A program made the position numbers and the translations under genes. The notes under the pieces were generated by a model that saw nothing but the letters and a program-made list of their open reading frames with translations, was not told the DNA's origin and did not search any database. From positions 1 through 64,000 of the forward strand of contig CAZJKE010000006.1 of NCBI GenBank assembly GCA_964546585.1: a stretch of 64,000 bases of DNA, written 5' to 3'. This DNA is from CAZJKE01 sp964546585 (lineage in GTDB: Bacteria > Planctomycetota > Phycisphaerae > Phycisphaerales > SM1A02). This document shows positions 52,035-61,109 of the stretch, in pieces (the first letter of the stretch is position 1; each line of letters starts with the position of its first letter).

Positions 52035-52796
52035 GTGCGTACAGCGATCATCAGCGACATTCACGGCAATCTCGAGGCCCTGACTACGGTGTTGGCAGAC
52101 ATCGATTCAAAGGGCGTTGATCGCATTGTGTGCCTTGGCGACATCCTCGGGTACGGCCCGAATCCGGTCGAATGCGTGGATCTCGTCGCTGAGCATTGCG
52201 AGTGGTCGCTGCTTGGCAATCACGACTACGGCGCACTGTACGAACCCACGAACTTCAACGCAGCAGCTGAACAGGCGGCGTATTGGACGCGCGCGCAATT
52301 CGATCAACAGGCGGACAAGTCGATCGCGGCGCGGCACTGGGACTTCCTCGGAAGTCTGCGTGTGCGGACATCCATTGGCGATTTTCTTTGTGTGCACGGA
52401 ACACCGCGCCGGCCCATCAATGAATATCTGTTTCCCGACGACGCCATCAACTCGCCGGTAAAAATGCAACAGATCTTTGATCGAATTCCCACACACTGCA
52501 TGTCAGGCCATACGCATGTTCCTGGCGTGTTCACCGCAGAGCCCGACTTCTACCCGCCGGACGATGTCGAGGGGTCGTTCAACTTTGGGAAAGAGGAACA
52601 CATCATCATCAATCCCGGCTCCGTGGGTCAACCACGGGACCTCGATCCGCGGAGCAGTTATGCCATCATCAATGATGACGACAAGACAGTGGATTTCTAT
52701 CGTCTCGACTATGACATCGACGCCGTCGCAGAAAAGATTTACGCCATTCCGGAACTCAGCAACTGGCTGGGTGATCGCCTCCGCGAAGGCCGCTGA
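52035..52796 (+). CDS. Calcineurin-like metallophosphoesterase
   Basis: 253 residues. GTG start with GGGAGG upstream. The complete family motifs are SDIHGN, GDILGYGPNP, LLGNHD, VHGTPR and GHTHVPG, which bind two metals. The layout (short, with GHTH near the C-terminus) matches YfcE-like and Ap4A-type phosphodiesterases. It is followed by yidC after 30 bases. Confidence 0.85.
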   Translation: MRTAIISDIHGNLEALTTVLADIDSKGVDRIVCLGDILGYGPNPVECVDLVAEHCEWSLLGNHDYGALYEPTNFNAAAEQAAYWTRAQFDQQADKSIAARHWDFLGSLRVRTSIGDFLCVHGTPRRPINEYLFPDDAINSPVKMQQIFDRIPTHCMSGHTHVPGVFTAEPDFYPPDDVEGSFNFGKEEHIIINPGSVGQPRDLDPRSSYAIINDDDKTVDFYRLDYDIDAVAEKIYAIPELSNWLGDRLREGR

Positions 52797-52826
52797 AGCA
52801 CCGACTGAAACCGCCGGAATACACGC

Positions 52827-54986
52827 ATGACGCCGAAGGCTCGACGCCGAATGGTTCCGATTCTCGTCCTCGCGGCTTCCGCGGGCGTGTTGTCTGCCAT
52901 CATCTTCGGTCCCCAGCGAACTGCACCGCCCATTCCGCCGGCTGCGGAGACAGCCGCGGAGAAGCCGGCAACCGATCCTGCCCCACCGCCAACACCCGAA
53001 CCCACAGTTGCGGCCCCTCCGACCGAGGCCGCGCCCATTGGAAAAGTGGCGCTTCAGTTGTTTCACGATCGGGCCGCGCCCCTTCCGCTCGGCAGTCTGG
53101 AGACACCGGACGAAGTCGCCATGCGAGTGGAACTCAGCCGAGCCGGCGCTGGGGTTTCCAGTATTCGGTTCTCCGATATTTTCGAGACGGTCGATGGCAA
53201 GTTCGCATGGTCGCGGTTCCGCGATGGCAAAGACGCGGTGGAACCACCCATTGATGATCTTTATCTGTTGATCGAGGCAAGGCAACTGACCTATGCGACG
53301 CCAGCAGGCCCGCAGACCGTCACCCCGGCAGTGCTCGGGGCCAACATGATCATCGTCAACGAAGTCCCGTTGCATTTGACCGCACCTGAATGCTGGCACC
53401 TCACTGGAAACGGTGGCTTCGAAGCGGTGGTCGTGGATGATCAGGCCAATCCTGTATTGCGCATCACTCGCCGTTGGTCAATTGATGACCGGTTCGGGCT
53501 GGGGCTGGAACAGCGCCTGGCCAACCTGTCGAGTGGCCCGATTTCGGTGCAGTGGCTGCAATATGGCCCCCCCAGTCTGCGCCTGGACCGGTCCCGCTAC
53601 ATGGACCGCCGACGCTTTCGATTCGGCTGGGAACTCGGGGAGAATCGAGATCCCGCCCATGTCGCTCCAATTCAGGCATCTGCGGAATTTCTCTACGAGT
53701 ACGCCGATGTCACCAAGGACGGGGATAACACGCTCTGGCCGACTGAGTTCACTGAGGAAGAGGGCTTAGCCCTTTCTTGGTTCGCATCGACGAATCGCTA
53801 CTTCGGGTTGACGGTCTTCCCGCCCATCAACGATCAGGGGCAGGGGGCACGGCTTCTGGGCACCACCGTCTCTCGCATCGGCAGCCAGATTGTCGGTGAG
53901 GGCGATGAGCAATTCATCCTGACAGCCCTCTACAGCACCCCCGCCATGATTGCCGCCGGCGAAACGCTATCTCTGGACATGGGTGTGTACGCCGGGCCGC
54001 TTGAGCGGCGCATCCTCGACAACGAAGAACCATATGTGTCGCTCAGCATGCGAGGACTCGTGCTGTACCAGATGTCGAGCATGTGCGCTTTTTGCACCTT
54101 CCAGTGGCTGGCCGACTTCCTGGCCTGGGTACTGACCGAACTGGTCAACCATGTCGTCTTCGACTGGGGGCTGGCGATCATTCTCCTTGTACTCATCGTC
54201 CGCACGCTTCTGCATCCGATCACGAAAAAATCGCAGGTCAACATGCAGAAGTTCAGCAAGGTCATGCAGAAACTCAAGCCGGAGCTCGACACGCTGCGGG
54301 GCAAGTACGGCGATGACCCCAAGCGGATGCAGAAGGAACAGATGGCACTGATGCAGCAACACGGTGTGAACCCGTTGCAGATGCTCGGTTGCCTGCCGAT
54401 GTTCCTGCAGATGCCCATTTGGGTTGCGCTCTACGCAGTGCTCTACTTCACATTCGACCTGCGGCAGCAGCCGGCGTTCTTCGGCTTCTTCCAACTGTTC
54501 TGGGACTGGCCATTCCTTGCGGATCTTGGTTCGGCCGACCACTTCTTCGGTCAGTTCGCCGAAGCTCGGCACTTCCTGCTCTGGAACATCACCGGTATCA
54601 ATGTTCTGCCCCTTCTGATGGGCATCATCTTCTTTGTGCAACAGAAATACATGTCGCCCCAGAACCTCGCGACGATGACTTCCGAGCAGCAGACACAACA
54701 GAAGATGATGCGGGTGATGATGGTCGTGCTGTTCCCGCTCATGCTGTACAGCGCACCTTCGGGACTGACGCTCTACATCCTCACATCCAGTTGCATCGGC
54801 ATTCTCGAGAGCCGCCACATTCGCGCGCATGTCGACAAGATGGATCTGGATCCGGGCAAGGCGCCCCCAGAAAAGCGCCGTAAACCCAAGGACAAACAGG
54901 CTCGCGCCTGGGCGGAAGCCATGGAGGCCCGTCGCAAGAAGGTCAAGAACAAGGCTCCCAAACGCAGTTACAAGAAACGCAAGTAG
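52827..54986 (+). CDS. yidC: Membrane protein insertase YidC
   Basis: 719 residues, longer than average. An N-terminal membrane anchor (about 9-27), a Pro/Ala-rich linker, a periplasmic beta-sandwich (about 75-400) and then the conserved 60KD insertase core: LVNHVVFDWGLAIILLVLIVRTLLHPITKKS, coiled-coil region QKLKPELDTLRGKYG, and helices ending IHR-like KMMRVMMVVLFPLMLYSAP. The last 60 residues are highly basic (Lys/Arg), which in some bacteria helps bind ribosomes. It is 9 bases before mnmE. Confidence 0.95.
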   Translation: MTPKARRRMVPILVLAASAGVLSAIIFGPQRTAPPIPPAAETAAEKPATDPAPPPTPEPTVAAPPTEAAPIGKVALQLFHDRAAPLPLGSLETPDEVAMRVELSRAGAGVSSIRFSDIFETVDGKFAWSRFRDGKDAVEPPIDDLYLLIEARQLTYATPAGPQTVTPAVLGANMIIVNEVPLHLTAPECWHLTGNGGFEAVVVDDQANPVLRITRRWSIDDRFGLGLEQRLANLSSGPISVQWLQYGPPSLRLDRSRYMDRRRFRFGWELGENRDPAHVAPIQASAEFLYEYADVTKDGDNTLWPTEFTEEEGLALSWFASTNRYFGLTVFPPINDQGQGARLLGTTVSRIGSQIVGEGDEQFILTALYSTPAMIAAGETLSLDMGVYAGPLERRILDNEEPYVSLSMRGLVLYQMSSMCAFCTFQWLADFLAWVLTELVNHVVFDWGLAIILLVLIVRTLLHPITKKSQVNMQKFSKVMQKLKPELDTLRGKYGDDPKRMQKEQMALMQQHGVNPLQMLGCLPMFLQMPIWVALYAVLYFTFDLRQQPAFFGFFQLFWDWPFLADLGSADHFFGQFAEARHFLLWNITGINVLPLLMGIIFFVQQKYMSPQNLATMTSEQQTQQKMMRVMMVVLFPLMLYSAPSGLTLYILTSSCIGILESRHIRAHVDKMDLDPGKAPPEKRRKPKDKQARAWAEAMEARRKKVKNKAPKRSYKKRK

Positions 54987-54995
54987 CGAGGTGCT

Positions 54996-56276
54996 GTGGA
55001 TCTCGCCTCGACCATCGTCGCCGTCAGTTCGCCGCCGGGCCGGTCGCAGCGTGGCATCGTCCGCGCCAGCGGTCCGAAGGTGCACACGGCCGCTGCGCCA
55101 CTTGGGCTGACGCCGCAGCCTGGTCGCATGGTTGCCGATCGCCTGCAACTGGGTGAACACACGCTGCCCGTCCTCGTCGCGCTCTTCCCCGGGGGCAACT
55201 CCTATACCGGCGAGGATGTCCTGGAAATCCAGGCGCCCGGGAATCCCGCTCTCCTGCATCGACTTGCAGGTGCGGTCATGACCGCCAGCGGCGGTCGATG
55301 GGCGGAGGCAGGCGAATTCACGGCGAGGGCGTTTTTCACCGGTCGCATCGACCTCAGCGAAGCCGAAGGAATCGCGGCGACAATCGCAGCCGAGAATGAT
55401 GCCGAACTTGCCGCCGCCGAATTGCTTCGAACCGGTGGCCTGTCGCGCCTCATCAGTGCGCAGTCCGCTGCACTTGCGAGCCTCCTCGCCCTGGTGGAAG
55501 CAGGAATTGACTTTGTTGACCAGGAGGATGTCACGACAGTTTCTGAAGACGATCTTCGTACCGGTCTGGACACCATCATCGGGACACTTGAGGAGGTGCT
55601 CGCAGCGAGCATTTCGAAGGAGGAATTGCGCGATCTTCCTCGAGTCGTGTTGTCGGGGCCTCCCAACGCGGGAAAATCCATGCTCTTCAATGCGCTGGTC
55701 GGTAGAAGTCGTGTGGTTACATCAAGTACCGGAGGAACAACACGCGATGCCATCGTGGAACCCTTATGCATCGGGAACACTGAAGTGCTTCTTGTTGACA
55801 TTGCAGGAGAGGCTGATGGCACGGACGAGATGTCCGAGCAGATGAGACGCTCTACACAGCACGCGAAGACCACCGCCGACCTCGTTCTGGCCTGCGTCCC
55901 GCCGGGGCAGGAGCCACCTCCGCAGAAGGCCGGCACGCTGGTCGTGTTTACAAAGTCCGACTGGGGAGGTCGCGGCGTCAGTGCGCTGCGCGGGTACGGC
56001 ATCGCCGAGTTGCGCACAACCATTGCCAACCTCGTCGCGCAACAACCCCGCCCATCTGCCGACGCGATTGCGCTTCGACCGCGGCACGCAACTGCCCTCC
56101 AAAGCGCAGGCAACCACCTCCGCGGCGCGCGCAAACACATCGGCGACTGCGATGCGGCGGAACTCATCGCAGCAGATATGCGCCTCGCCCTGAATTGTTT
56201 GGGATCGATCACTGGCGCGATGACGCCAGACGATGTTCTCGGAGAGGTCTTTGCATCATTTTGTGTTGGCAAGTAA
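54996..56276 (+). CDS. mnmE: tRNA uridine modification GTPase MnmE (TrmE)
   Basis: 426 residues. With MnmG it installs the carboxymethylaminomethyl group at U34 of certain tRNAs. The N-terminal tetrahydrofolate-binding domain (about 1-115; LFPGGNSYTGEDVLEI) is followed by the helical domain and the G domain with GPPNAGKSM, GGTTRD, and divergent DIAG (usually DTAG) and TKSD (usually NKxD) motifs. The C-terminal FCVGK corresponds to the invariant FCIGK, so the protein is complete. GTG start nine bases after yidC. The partner mnmG is not in the window. Confidence 0.92.
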   Translation: MDLASTIVAVSSPPGRSQRGIVRASGPKVHTAAAPLGLTPQPGRMVADRLQLGEHTLPVLVALFPGGNSYTGEDVLEIQAPGNPALLHRLAGAVMTASGGRWAEAGEFTARAFFTGRIDLSEAEGIAATIAAENDAELAAAELLRTGGLSRLISAQSAALASLLALVEAGIDFVDQEDVTTVSEDDLRTGLDTIIGTLEEVLAASISKEELRDLPRVVLSGPPNAGKSMLFNALVGRSRVVTSSTGGTTRDAIVEPLCIGNTEVLLVDIAGEADGTDEMSEQMRRSTQHAKTTADLVLACVPPGQEPPPQKAGTLVVFTKSDWGGRGVSALRGYGIAELRTTIANLVAQQPRPSADAIALRPRHATALQSAGNHLRGARKHIGDCDAAELIAADMRLALNCLGSITGAMTPDDVLGEVFASFCVGK

Positions 56277-56292
56277 CGGTGTCCAACACCGT
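56276..56292. repeat. ACGGTGTCCAACACCGT palindrome between mnmE and dciA
   Basis: Seven-base arms ACGGTGT/ACACCGT around CCA, starting at the last base of the mnmE stop codon and ending 7 bases before the dciA stop. It is a variant of the GGTGTCnGACACC family. It is too short and lacks a T-tract to be a standard terminator. Confidence 0.6.
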
Positions 56293-56299
56293 CAATGTC

Positions 56300-56647
56300 T
56301 CAACGCGCGCGCACCCGAATCTTCCGCAGCGTTCCCTTGCACGATCGTTGCATTGCGCTCAGCAATCCCGACCGCAACAGCCGATTCACCTGATACGCCA
56401 CCGGTGAACCGTCGGCCACCACCTCAAGCACGCCACTGCGGAAGGCGACAATCTCGGTATGCCGAGCAAGTTCCTGCGGCAGGAGGTCCTCCCACGCATT
56501 GACAAGGCCATCAAAGCGGCGGCTCTGCCGGCGAAGCGATGTGCGAATCGCCGTCAGCGTCCCGGCAATCGCGTGCGATCGGTTGGGCCGTGTCCGCCAG
56601 GCTCGAAGTTTCTCGAGTTCCATCTCGGCTGCAGGCATGTGTCGCAT
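56300..56647 (-). CDS. dciA: DUF721/DciA-like protein
   Basis: 115 residues. The core AWEDLLPQELARHTEIVAFRSGVLEVVADGSPVAYQVNRLL, and the ending GTLRKIRVRAR, match the DUF721/DciA family, whose characterised members help load the replicative helicase. The N-terminal basic helix is also typical. ATG 56647 chosen; the open frame extends upstream but would cover the divergent ABC gene start. It is the only minus-strand gene in the mnmE-parB run. Confidence 0.75.
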   Translation of the reverse strand: MRHMPAAEMELEKLRAWRTRPNRSHAIAGTLTAIRTSLRRQSRRFDGLVNAWEDLLPQELARHTEIVAFRSGVLEVVADGSPVAYQVNRLLRSGLLSAMQRSCKGTLRKIRVRAR

Positions 56648-56669
56648 GGTACTGCTATTGTTTCGTCCA

Positions 56670-57704
56670 ATGACAGCGATATCCCTGAAGGGTTTGACCA
56701 AACGATTCGGTACCACCACCGCTGTGGATGGTGTTGACCTCGACATCGCCACGGGCGAACTCTTTTTTCTCCTCGGGCCATCGGGCTGCGGCAAGACCAC
56801 CCTGCTCCGCATGCTTGCTGGTTTCATTGACCCGACGGCCGGGTCGATTCGCTTCGGGGAACGCGATGTCACCCACCTGCCGCCAAATAAACGAAATACC
56901 GGCATGGTGTTCCAGAGTTACGCGCTCTGGCCACATATGAGCGTCATCGAGAATGTCAAATATGGGCTTACACTGCGAAAAATCCCCACAGGCGAGCGAG
57001 AAAAGCAGGCTCGGGAGGCCTTGGCCGTAGTCCATATGGACCAATGTGCAGGTCGAAAGCCCAACGAACTCTCGGGTGGTCAGCAGCAGCGGGTCGCCTT
57101 GGCCAGGGCCATCGTGGTGAAGCCCGATCTGTTGCTGCTTGATGAGCCCCTGAGCAACTTGGACGCCAAGCTTCGATTGGAGATGCGAAGCGAAATCCGC
57201 CGCATCTGCACTGCCGTAGGCATGACGACCGTGTATGTCACCCATGATCAGAAGGAGGCTCTATCGATCGCAGATCGCCTCGCGGTGCTCCGCGACGGAC
57301 AGATTCAGCAGGTTGGCGAGCCGCGGTCGGTCTACCGGCAGCCGTGCTCGGCATTCGTGGCCGGATTCATTGGGGAAACCAACTTCGTGCGAGGAACCGC
57401 CTCGGGCCATGAGGTGTCGACCCCGCTGGGCACGCTGCAGGTTGCGTCCTCCGCCGAAGGACCCGTCAACTGTTCCATTCGGCCTGAGGCCATCAAAGTC
57501 CATGACGGCCCAGGTGCCAACAACGGCTTTGAAGGCACGCGACTGCACAGCACCTATCTCGGCGAGATCGCCCAGCACGAGGTGGCAGTCGGCCAAGATC
57601 AAACCCTCCGGATCATGGAGGGGAATCCTCGGCACATGGGCGGAGAGGGAGATACCCTCTACTTATCAATAGATCCCGGTGATATCGTGCTTGTTGCCGA
57701 CTGA
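56670..57704 (+). CDS. ABC-transporter ATP-binding protein (sugar/spermidine/iron type)
   Basis: 344 residues. Walker A LGPSGCGKTT at 33-42, Q-loop FQSYALWPHMSV, signature ELSGGQQQRVALARA, Walker B LLLLDEPLSNLD, H-loop VTHDQKEA, and a C-terminal TOBE_2 region (about 285-340; CSIRPEAIKVHD). This full-size form serves MalK/PotA/FbpC-type importers. No permease or binding protein lies nearby, so it is an orphan here. Confidence 0.9.
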   Translation: MTAISLKGLTKRFGTTTAVDGVDLDIATGELFFLLGPSGCGKTTLLRMLAGFIDPTAGSIRFGERDVTHLPPNKRNTGMVFQSYALWPHMSVIENVKYGLTLRKIPTGEREKQAREALAVVHMDQCAGRKPNELSGGQQQRVALARAIVVKPDLLLLDEPLSNLDAKLRLEMRSEIRRICTAVGMTTVYVTHDQKEALSIADRLAVLRDGQIQQVGEPRSVYRQPCSAFVAGFIGETNFVRGTASGHEVSTPLGTLQVASSAEGPVNCSIRPEAIKVHDGPGANNGFEGTRLHSTYLGEIAQHEVAVGQDQTLRIMEGNPRHMGGEGDTLYLSIDPGDIVLVAD

Positions 57705-57926
57705 TCGCGGCAAACATGCCGTTTTGTGGCTAAATGCGTCGATCGTGCAGCCTTCTGCTGCGAACAGGTTCCAACTGGTGGGCTGGGGCGGTCCTCTGCT
57801 GTGGCCGAAGGATGTCCCTGCTGCAATTCCGCGATTCCGCAGGCACTGGGTCCCGACGGTCCAGGCGGTGATTCGATTTGACATGCCGAGGCAAACCTGC
57901 GATAAGGCATGGCGTGATTCAATTGG

Positions 57927-57942
57927 TGTTCCACATGGAACA
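57927..57942 (+). promoter_or_regulatory. parS-like site
   Basis: TGTTCCACATGGAACA differs from the perfect palindrome TGTTCCACGTGGAACA by one base and from the consensus parS TGTTTCACGTGAAACA by three. It lies 20 bases before the parB start, so ParB could bind here or autoregulate. Confidence 0.6.
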
Positions 57943-57962
57943 TCTGTGGAAGGAGCAAAGGA

Positions 57963-58613
57963 ATGCCATCAACCACAGGCAAGCGAAAGCGGCGGCTCGG
58001 CAAGGGCCTTGGACATCTTCTAGCCAGACCTGTTGAAGTCCCCACGGGCGATGGGCCGGTTCCGGTGGCTGCAGCGCCTTCATCGCCACCCGCCGCCGGC
58101 GAGGGGCTCCAGCACCTCGCGATCGCCCGGATCGTCCCCAACCCCAAACAGCCTCGNNNNNNNNNNNNNNNNNNNNNNNNNNNNNNNNNNNNNNNNNNNN
58201 NNNNNNNNNNNNNNNNNNNNNNNNNNNNNNNNNNNNNNNNNNNNNNNNNNNNNNNNCGCGACGGTCGCCTCTCCATGGGCCATGCCAAGGTGCTCCTTGG
58301 GGTACCAGACGCTTCCACTTGCCGCGCCATGGCCAGGCGGTGTGCCAAGGAGCAGTGGTCGGTTCGGGAGTTGGAGCGGCGCCTCAAGAAGTCCGGCAAG
58401 TCCGCCAAGGGAGATGCTCAACAGGGTGGCGACCTCAACCCTGCCGCGGCCAACCTGGCGGATCTCAGCCGCCAACTCGGTGAGCATCTCGGTACCAAAG
58501 TGCAGGTCGTCGCCAGCGGCAAGAAGGGCGGCGGCCGCCTGGTCATCGACTTCTTCGACAACGCTCAGTTCGAGGGGATTCTCAAACGGCTCGCATTCGT
58601 CCCAAAGGCGTAG
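57963..58613 (+). CDS. parB: Chromosome-partitioning protein ParB, interrupted by an assembly gap
   Basis: The N-terminus (MPSTTGKRKRRLGKGLGHLL) carries the basic ParB start. After IARIVPNPKQP, the first ParB motif, sequence is lost in 100 N; the downstream part starts with LSMGHAKVLLGVPD, the helix-turn-helix neighbourhood, then EQWSVRELERRLKK and a C-terminal dimer domain. The gap replaces most of the ParB/Srx nuclease-like domain, so the real length is longer than the 216 codons shown here. Near-parS site 20 bases upstream. parA is at 47464, not adjacent. Confidence 0.85.
   Translation: MPSTTGKRKRRLGKGLGHLLARPVEVPTGDGPVPVAAAPSSPPAAGEGLQHLAIARIVPNPKQPXXXXXXXXXXXXXXXXXXXXXXXXXXXXXXXXXXRDGRLSMGHAKVLLGVPDASTCRAMARRCAKEQWSVRELERRLKKSGKSAKGDAQQGGDLNPAAANLADLSRQLGEHLGTKVQVVASGKKGGGRLVIDFFDNAQFEGILKRLAFVPKA
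58157..58256. other. Assembly gap of 100 N within parB
   Basis: Exactly 100 undetermined bases, so the size is a placeholder. It falls inside the ParB domain. The reading frame happens to stay open across it, but the number of missing residues is unknown. Confidence 0.95.
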
Positions 58614-58618
58614 GCAAG

Positions 58619-59755
58619 TTATCGGACGTTACTGGCAGTTTCGGCACGCTCAATTGAGCGGTAGAGCGTGTCCCGTTCCACCGCCTGCAAACCGGCGTCC
58701 AAGATGGCCCGCCGAAGATCGAAGACTGACTGCTCCTGATGCGTCGAATCACCACCGACCTTCGTAATGTCGTACCAGACGACGGTGCCGTCCAAATCAT
58801 CGGCCCCGCATTGCAGCATGTGCTCTGCAAGGGGCAGCGTCTGCATGATCCAGAACGCTTTGACATGAGGAACATTGTCGAGCATGAGGCGGCAGATCGC
58901 CAGCGTTCGCAGGTTCTCCAACCCACCCGGCCCAGGAAGATGCGACAGTTCGCTGCCGTCTGGAATGAACGGCAGGGGGATGATGGCCTGGAAGCAACCG
59001 CCACCTTCAGCAAGCGTTCGATCCTGTTCTTCCCTCAGTATCGCGAGATGTTCAATGCGGTCTGCACGCGATTCAACATGCCCGTACAGCATGGTCGCGT
59101 TACTGTTGATGCCAAGGTCATGGGCTGTTCGATGCACATCAAGCCAGGTGCGTCCGCGAATCTTCCCACGGAACGCTTCGTCATGCACTCGGTCGTCAAA
59201 CACCTCCGCACCGCCACCGGGAAGTGATCCCAGCCCCGCGTCCAGAAGTTCGGCCAGAACATCGCGGATCTCTGTCGGTCGTTTGGAGATGCGCGCAAGG
59301 TGCACGATTTCGACTGCAGTAAAGGCCTTTATGTGCAGCGACGGCGCAGTGTCGCGAATCGCGCGGAGCATGTCGGTGTAGTACGAGAACGGCAGCCACG
59401 GGTGCAGCCCGCCGACGATGTGCAGTTCCGTTGCGCCTGCCTCCGCCGCATCTCTGGCCCGCGATGCAACATCATCGATCGATAGTTCATATGCACCGTC
59501 CTCTCCACGCTTTCGGTAGAACGCACAGAACTTGCAACTCAGCGCGCAGATGTTGGTGTAGTTGACATGGCGATTGATGTTGTAGTAGGCAATGTCGCCG
59601 TGCAATCGTCTTCGAACTTGATTGGCAAGTTCGCACACCCGCCAGATGTCTGGCGTCTCATACAACAGCATGCCGTCCTGCCGCGTCAAACGCTGGCCAG
59701 CGGCAACCTTCTCGGCGATGCCTTCGAGTCTTGCATCCGGTATGGAGACAGCCAT
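58619..59755 (-). CDS. mqnE: Aminofutalosine synthase (radical SAM)
   Basis: 378 residues. Radical SAM cluster motif C70-x3-C74-x2-C77 in NICALSCKFCAF, inside the MqnE/MqnC block YYNINRHVNYTNIC; ELHIVGGLHPWLPF and the end VGGDSTHQEQS-type segment favour MqnE. It makes 6-amino-6-deoxyfutalosine from an enolpyruvyl benzoate and SAM in the futalosine menaquinone pathway. ATG 59755 chosen; ATG 59788 possible. Converges with parB. Confidence 0.85.
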   Translation of the reverse strand: MAVSIPDARLEGIAEKVAAGQRLTRQDGMLLYETPDIWRVCELANQVRRRLHGDIAYYNINRHVNYTNICALSCKFCAFYRKRGEDGAYELSIDDVASRARDAAEAGATELHIVGGLHPWLPFSYYTDMLRAIRDTAPSLHIKAFTAVEIVHLARISKRPTEIRDVLAELLDAGLGSLPGGGAEVFDDRVHDEAFRGKIRGRTWLDVHRTAHDLGINSNATMLYGHVESRADRIEHLAILREEQDRTLAEGGGCFQAIIPLPFIPDGSELSHLPGPGGLENLRTLAICRLMLDNVPHVKAFWIMQTLPLAEHMLQCGADDLDGTVVWYDITKVGGDSTHQEQSVFDLRRAILDAGLQAVERDTLYRSIERAETASNVR

Positions 59756-59840
59756 GGCGAGCCTCGCATCGTAGCCGGAATGAGGCATGTCACAATGGGG
59801 AAGAAGGGTGGCTTGTGTGGCCCTTCACATGAGGCGCTCA

Positions 59841-60086
59841 ATGAACAGGGCGATGTTCCCCCACAATGCGGCCGATGCCACAGGAGCAATGCAACCGACT
59901 TTTTCACCCTCACAATCCCGCACTGAGCCGCTGTCGTTCCCCGTGGATGCTGCCCGCTGGCTTGGCGAGCACCGGGCCCCGCAGATTGATTCCGCGGCCG
60001 CGGCCGATCTCGCGGAGGAACACCTGCGGAGATTGGCTGCGATCATGGGGCTCTTGCCCGACGACGATCGTCCGTCAGCGGCCTGA
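59841..60086 (+). CDS. Small protein of unknown function
   Basis: 81 residues from ATG 59841 with GAGG six bases upstream; a later ATG at 59889 (after AGGAG) would leave 65. The C-terminal half is a likely helix (SAAAADLAEEHLRRLAAIMGLL). Nothing recognised. It faces mqnE and stops two bases before the next gene on the other strand, so the position is plausible, but coding is not certain. Confidence 0.45.
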   Translation: MNRAMFPHNAADATGAMQPTFSPSQSRTEPLSFPVDAARWLGEHRAPQIDSAAAADLAEEHLRRLAAIMGLLPDDDRPSAA

Positions 60087-60088
60087 AT

Positions 60089-60628
60089 TCACCTGAGCAG
60101 TGTCTCAAGTACGAAGGACGCCAGCCGTTGTCGGCGGTAGTCCTCTTCTTCGACAAAGCGAATCGTGCTCCCCCTCCCGGCTGAAGGCGGCCCCGATGCT
60201 CGCACCGGCGCGAGGGTCAGCGGAACCCTTGCGGGCAACGGCTCCGAATCTGCTTCCCCCTCCGGCAGTTTGATCGTTCCACGAGGCGACGCCAGTGCGC
60301 CGACCTGTTGCAACGCGCTGGCCGGCACTTCGCCAATGCAATACACCGTGGTTGTGGGAACAAACGGCACGGAACCTGCAGCCGTATCAGCGTAGACCGG
60401 ATCCCGAAAGACCGCGTACAGCCCGCCGGCCCTCCGCACATACACATCTTCCGTTCCTTCCACGCGAAACAACTGCTCAAAGGATTGCTGCACCCGCATG
60501 TCCTTCGGCACGAGCCGAAGCGAATCGCTGAGCACGCCGCGATCTTCGACACCAGCGTCCACCGGCACGAGTTGAACGGGCTCGAGCAACAGAGCAACAA
60601 ACAGCGGCAGACATGGCACGCAAGCCAC
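60089..60628 (-). CDS. Exported hypothetical protein
   Basis: 179 residues with a GTG start. N-terminal hydrophobic stretch (VACVPCLPLFVALLLEP) reads as a signal peptide. Then VLSDSLRLVPKDMRVQQSFEQLFRVEGTEDVYVRRAGGLYAVF suggests a beta-rich domain; the C-terminus is helical and basic. No family recognised. It diverges from the MOSC gene over 19 bases. Confidence 0.55.
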   Translation of the reverse strand: MACVPCLPLFVALLLEPVQLVPVDAGVEDRGVLSDSLRLVPKDMRVQQSFEQLFRVEGTEDVYVRRAGGLYAVFRDPVYADTAAGSVPFVPTTTVYCIGEVPASALQQVGALASPRGTIKLPEGEADSEPLPARVPLTLAPVRASGPPSAGRGSTIRFVEEEDYRRQRLASFVLETLLR

Positions 60629-60647
60629 GACTTGAGTATAGTCCGGT

Positions 60648-61109
60648 ATGGCAGAAATAGATGCAGTTGTGATCTCCGTCAACATTTCCGCAGGCGGCGT
60701 TCCAAAATCGCCACAGACCTCATGTGATGTCACGATCGACGGCCTTATCGGAGATGGGCACGATCACCAGAAGCACATCAACCCCGATCGCGCTATCAGC
60801 CTGCTCGACCGGGAAGTCCTCGACGAACTCAATGCGGAAGGCTACGCGCTTGAGCCAGGCACAATCGGCGAGAACATCACCGTCGAGAACCTGTGTGTCA
60901 ACGACATGAAGGTTGGCGACCGGCTGTGTTTCTCAGGCGGCGTCGAGATCGAACTCACCGATCCTCGCTCGCCTTGTTTCGTCCTCGACGCCATCGACCC
61001 TCGTCTCAAGACGGAACTGGTCGGCCGCGCTGGATTCCTGGCATCGGTTACCAACACCGGCGTACTCGCCCCAGGCGAAACGATCGAGGTTCGGAAAACC
61101 CCTGAATGA
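60648..61109 (+). CDS. MOSC-domain protein
   Basis: 153 residues. MOSC (Mo cofactor sulfurase C-terminal) fold: VSVNISAGGVPK, GLIGDGH-D-H, GTIGENITVENL, and PRSPCFVLD with the conserved Cys, a candidate persulfide carrier. Expected to move sulfur toward a molybdenum cofactor. The stop overlaps mobA by four bases. Confidence 0.85.
   Translation: MAEIDAVVISVNISAGGVPKSPQTSCDVTIDGLIGDGHDHQKHINPDRAISLLDREVLDELNAEGYALEPGTIGENITVENLCVNDMKVGDRLCFSGGVEIELTDPRSPCFVLDAIDPRLKTELVGRAGFLASVTNTGVLAPGETIEVRKTPE

Noticed and set aside
53967..55259. 430-codon open frame on the minus strand inside yidC/mnmE
   Set aside because: It lies opposite the YidC core and MnmE start, and its composition is a Glu/Arg/His-rich shadow of those codons.
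57705..57962. Open frames between the ABC ATPase and parB
   Set aside because: They have no start signals and run into the parS-like site and parB leader; treated as non-coding leader.
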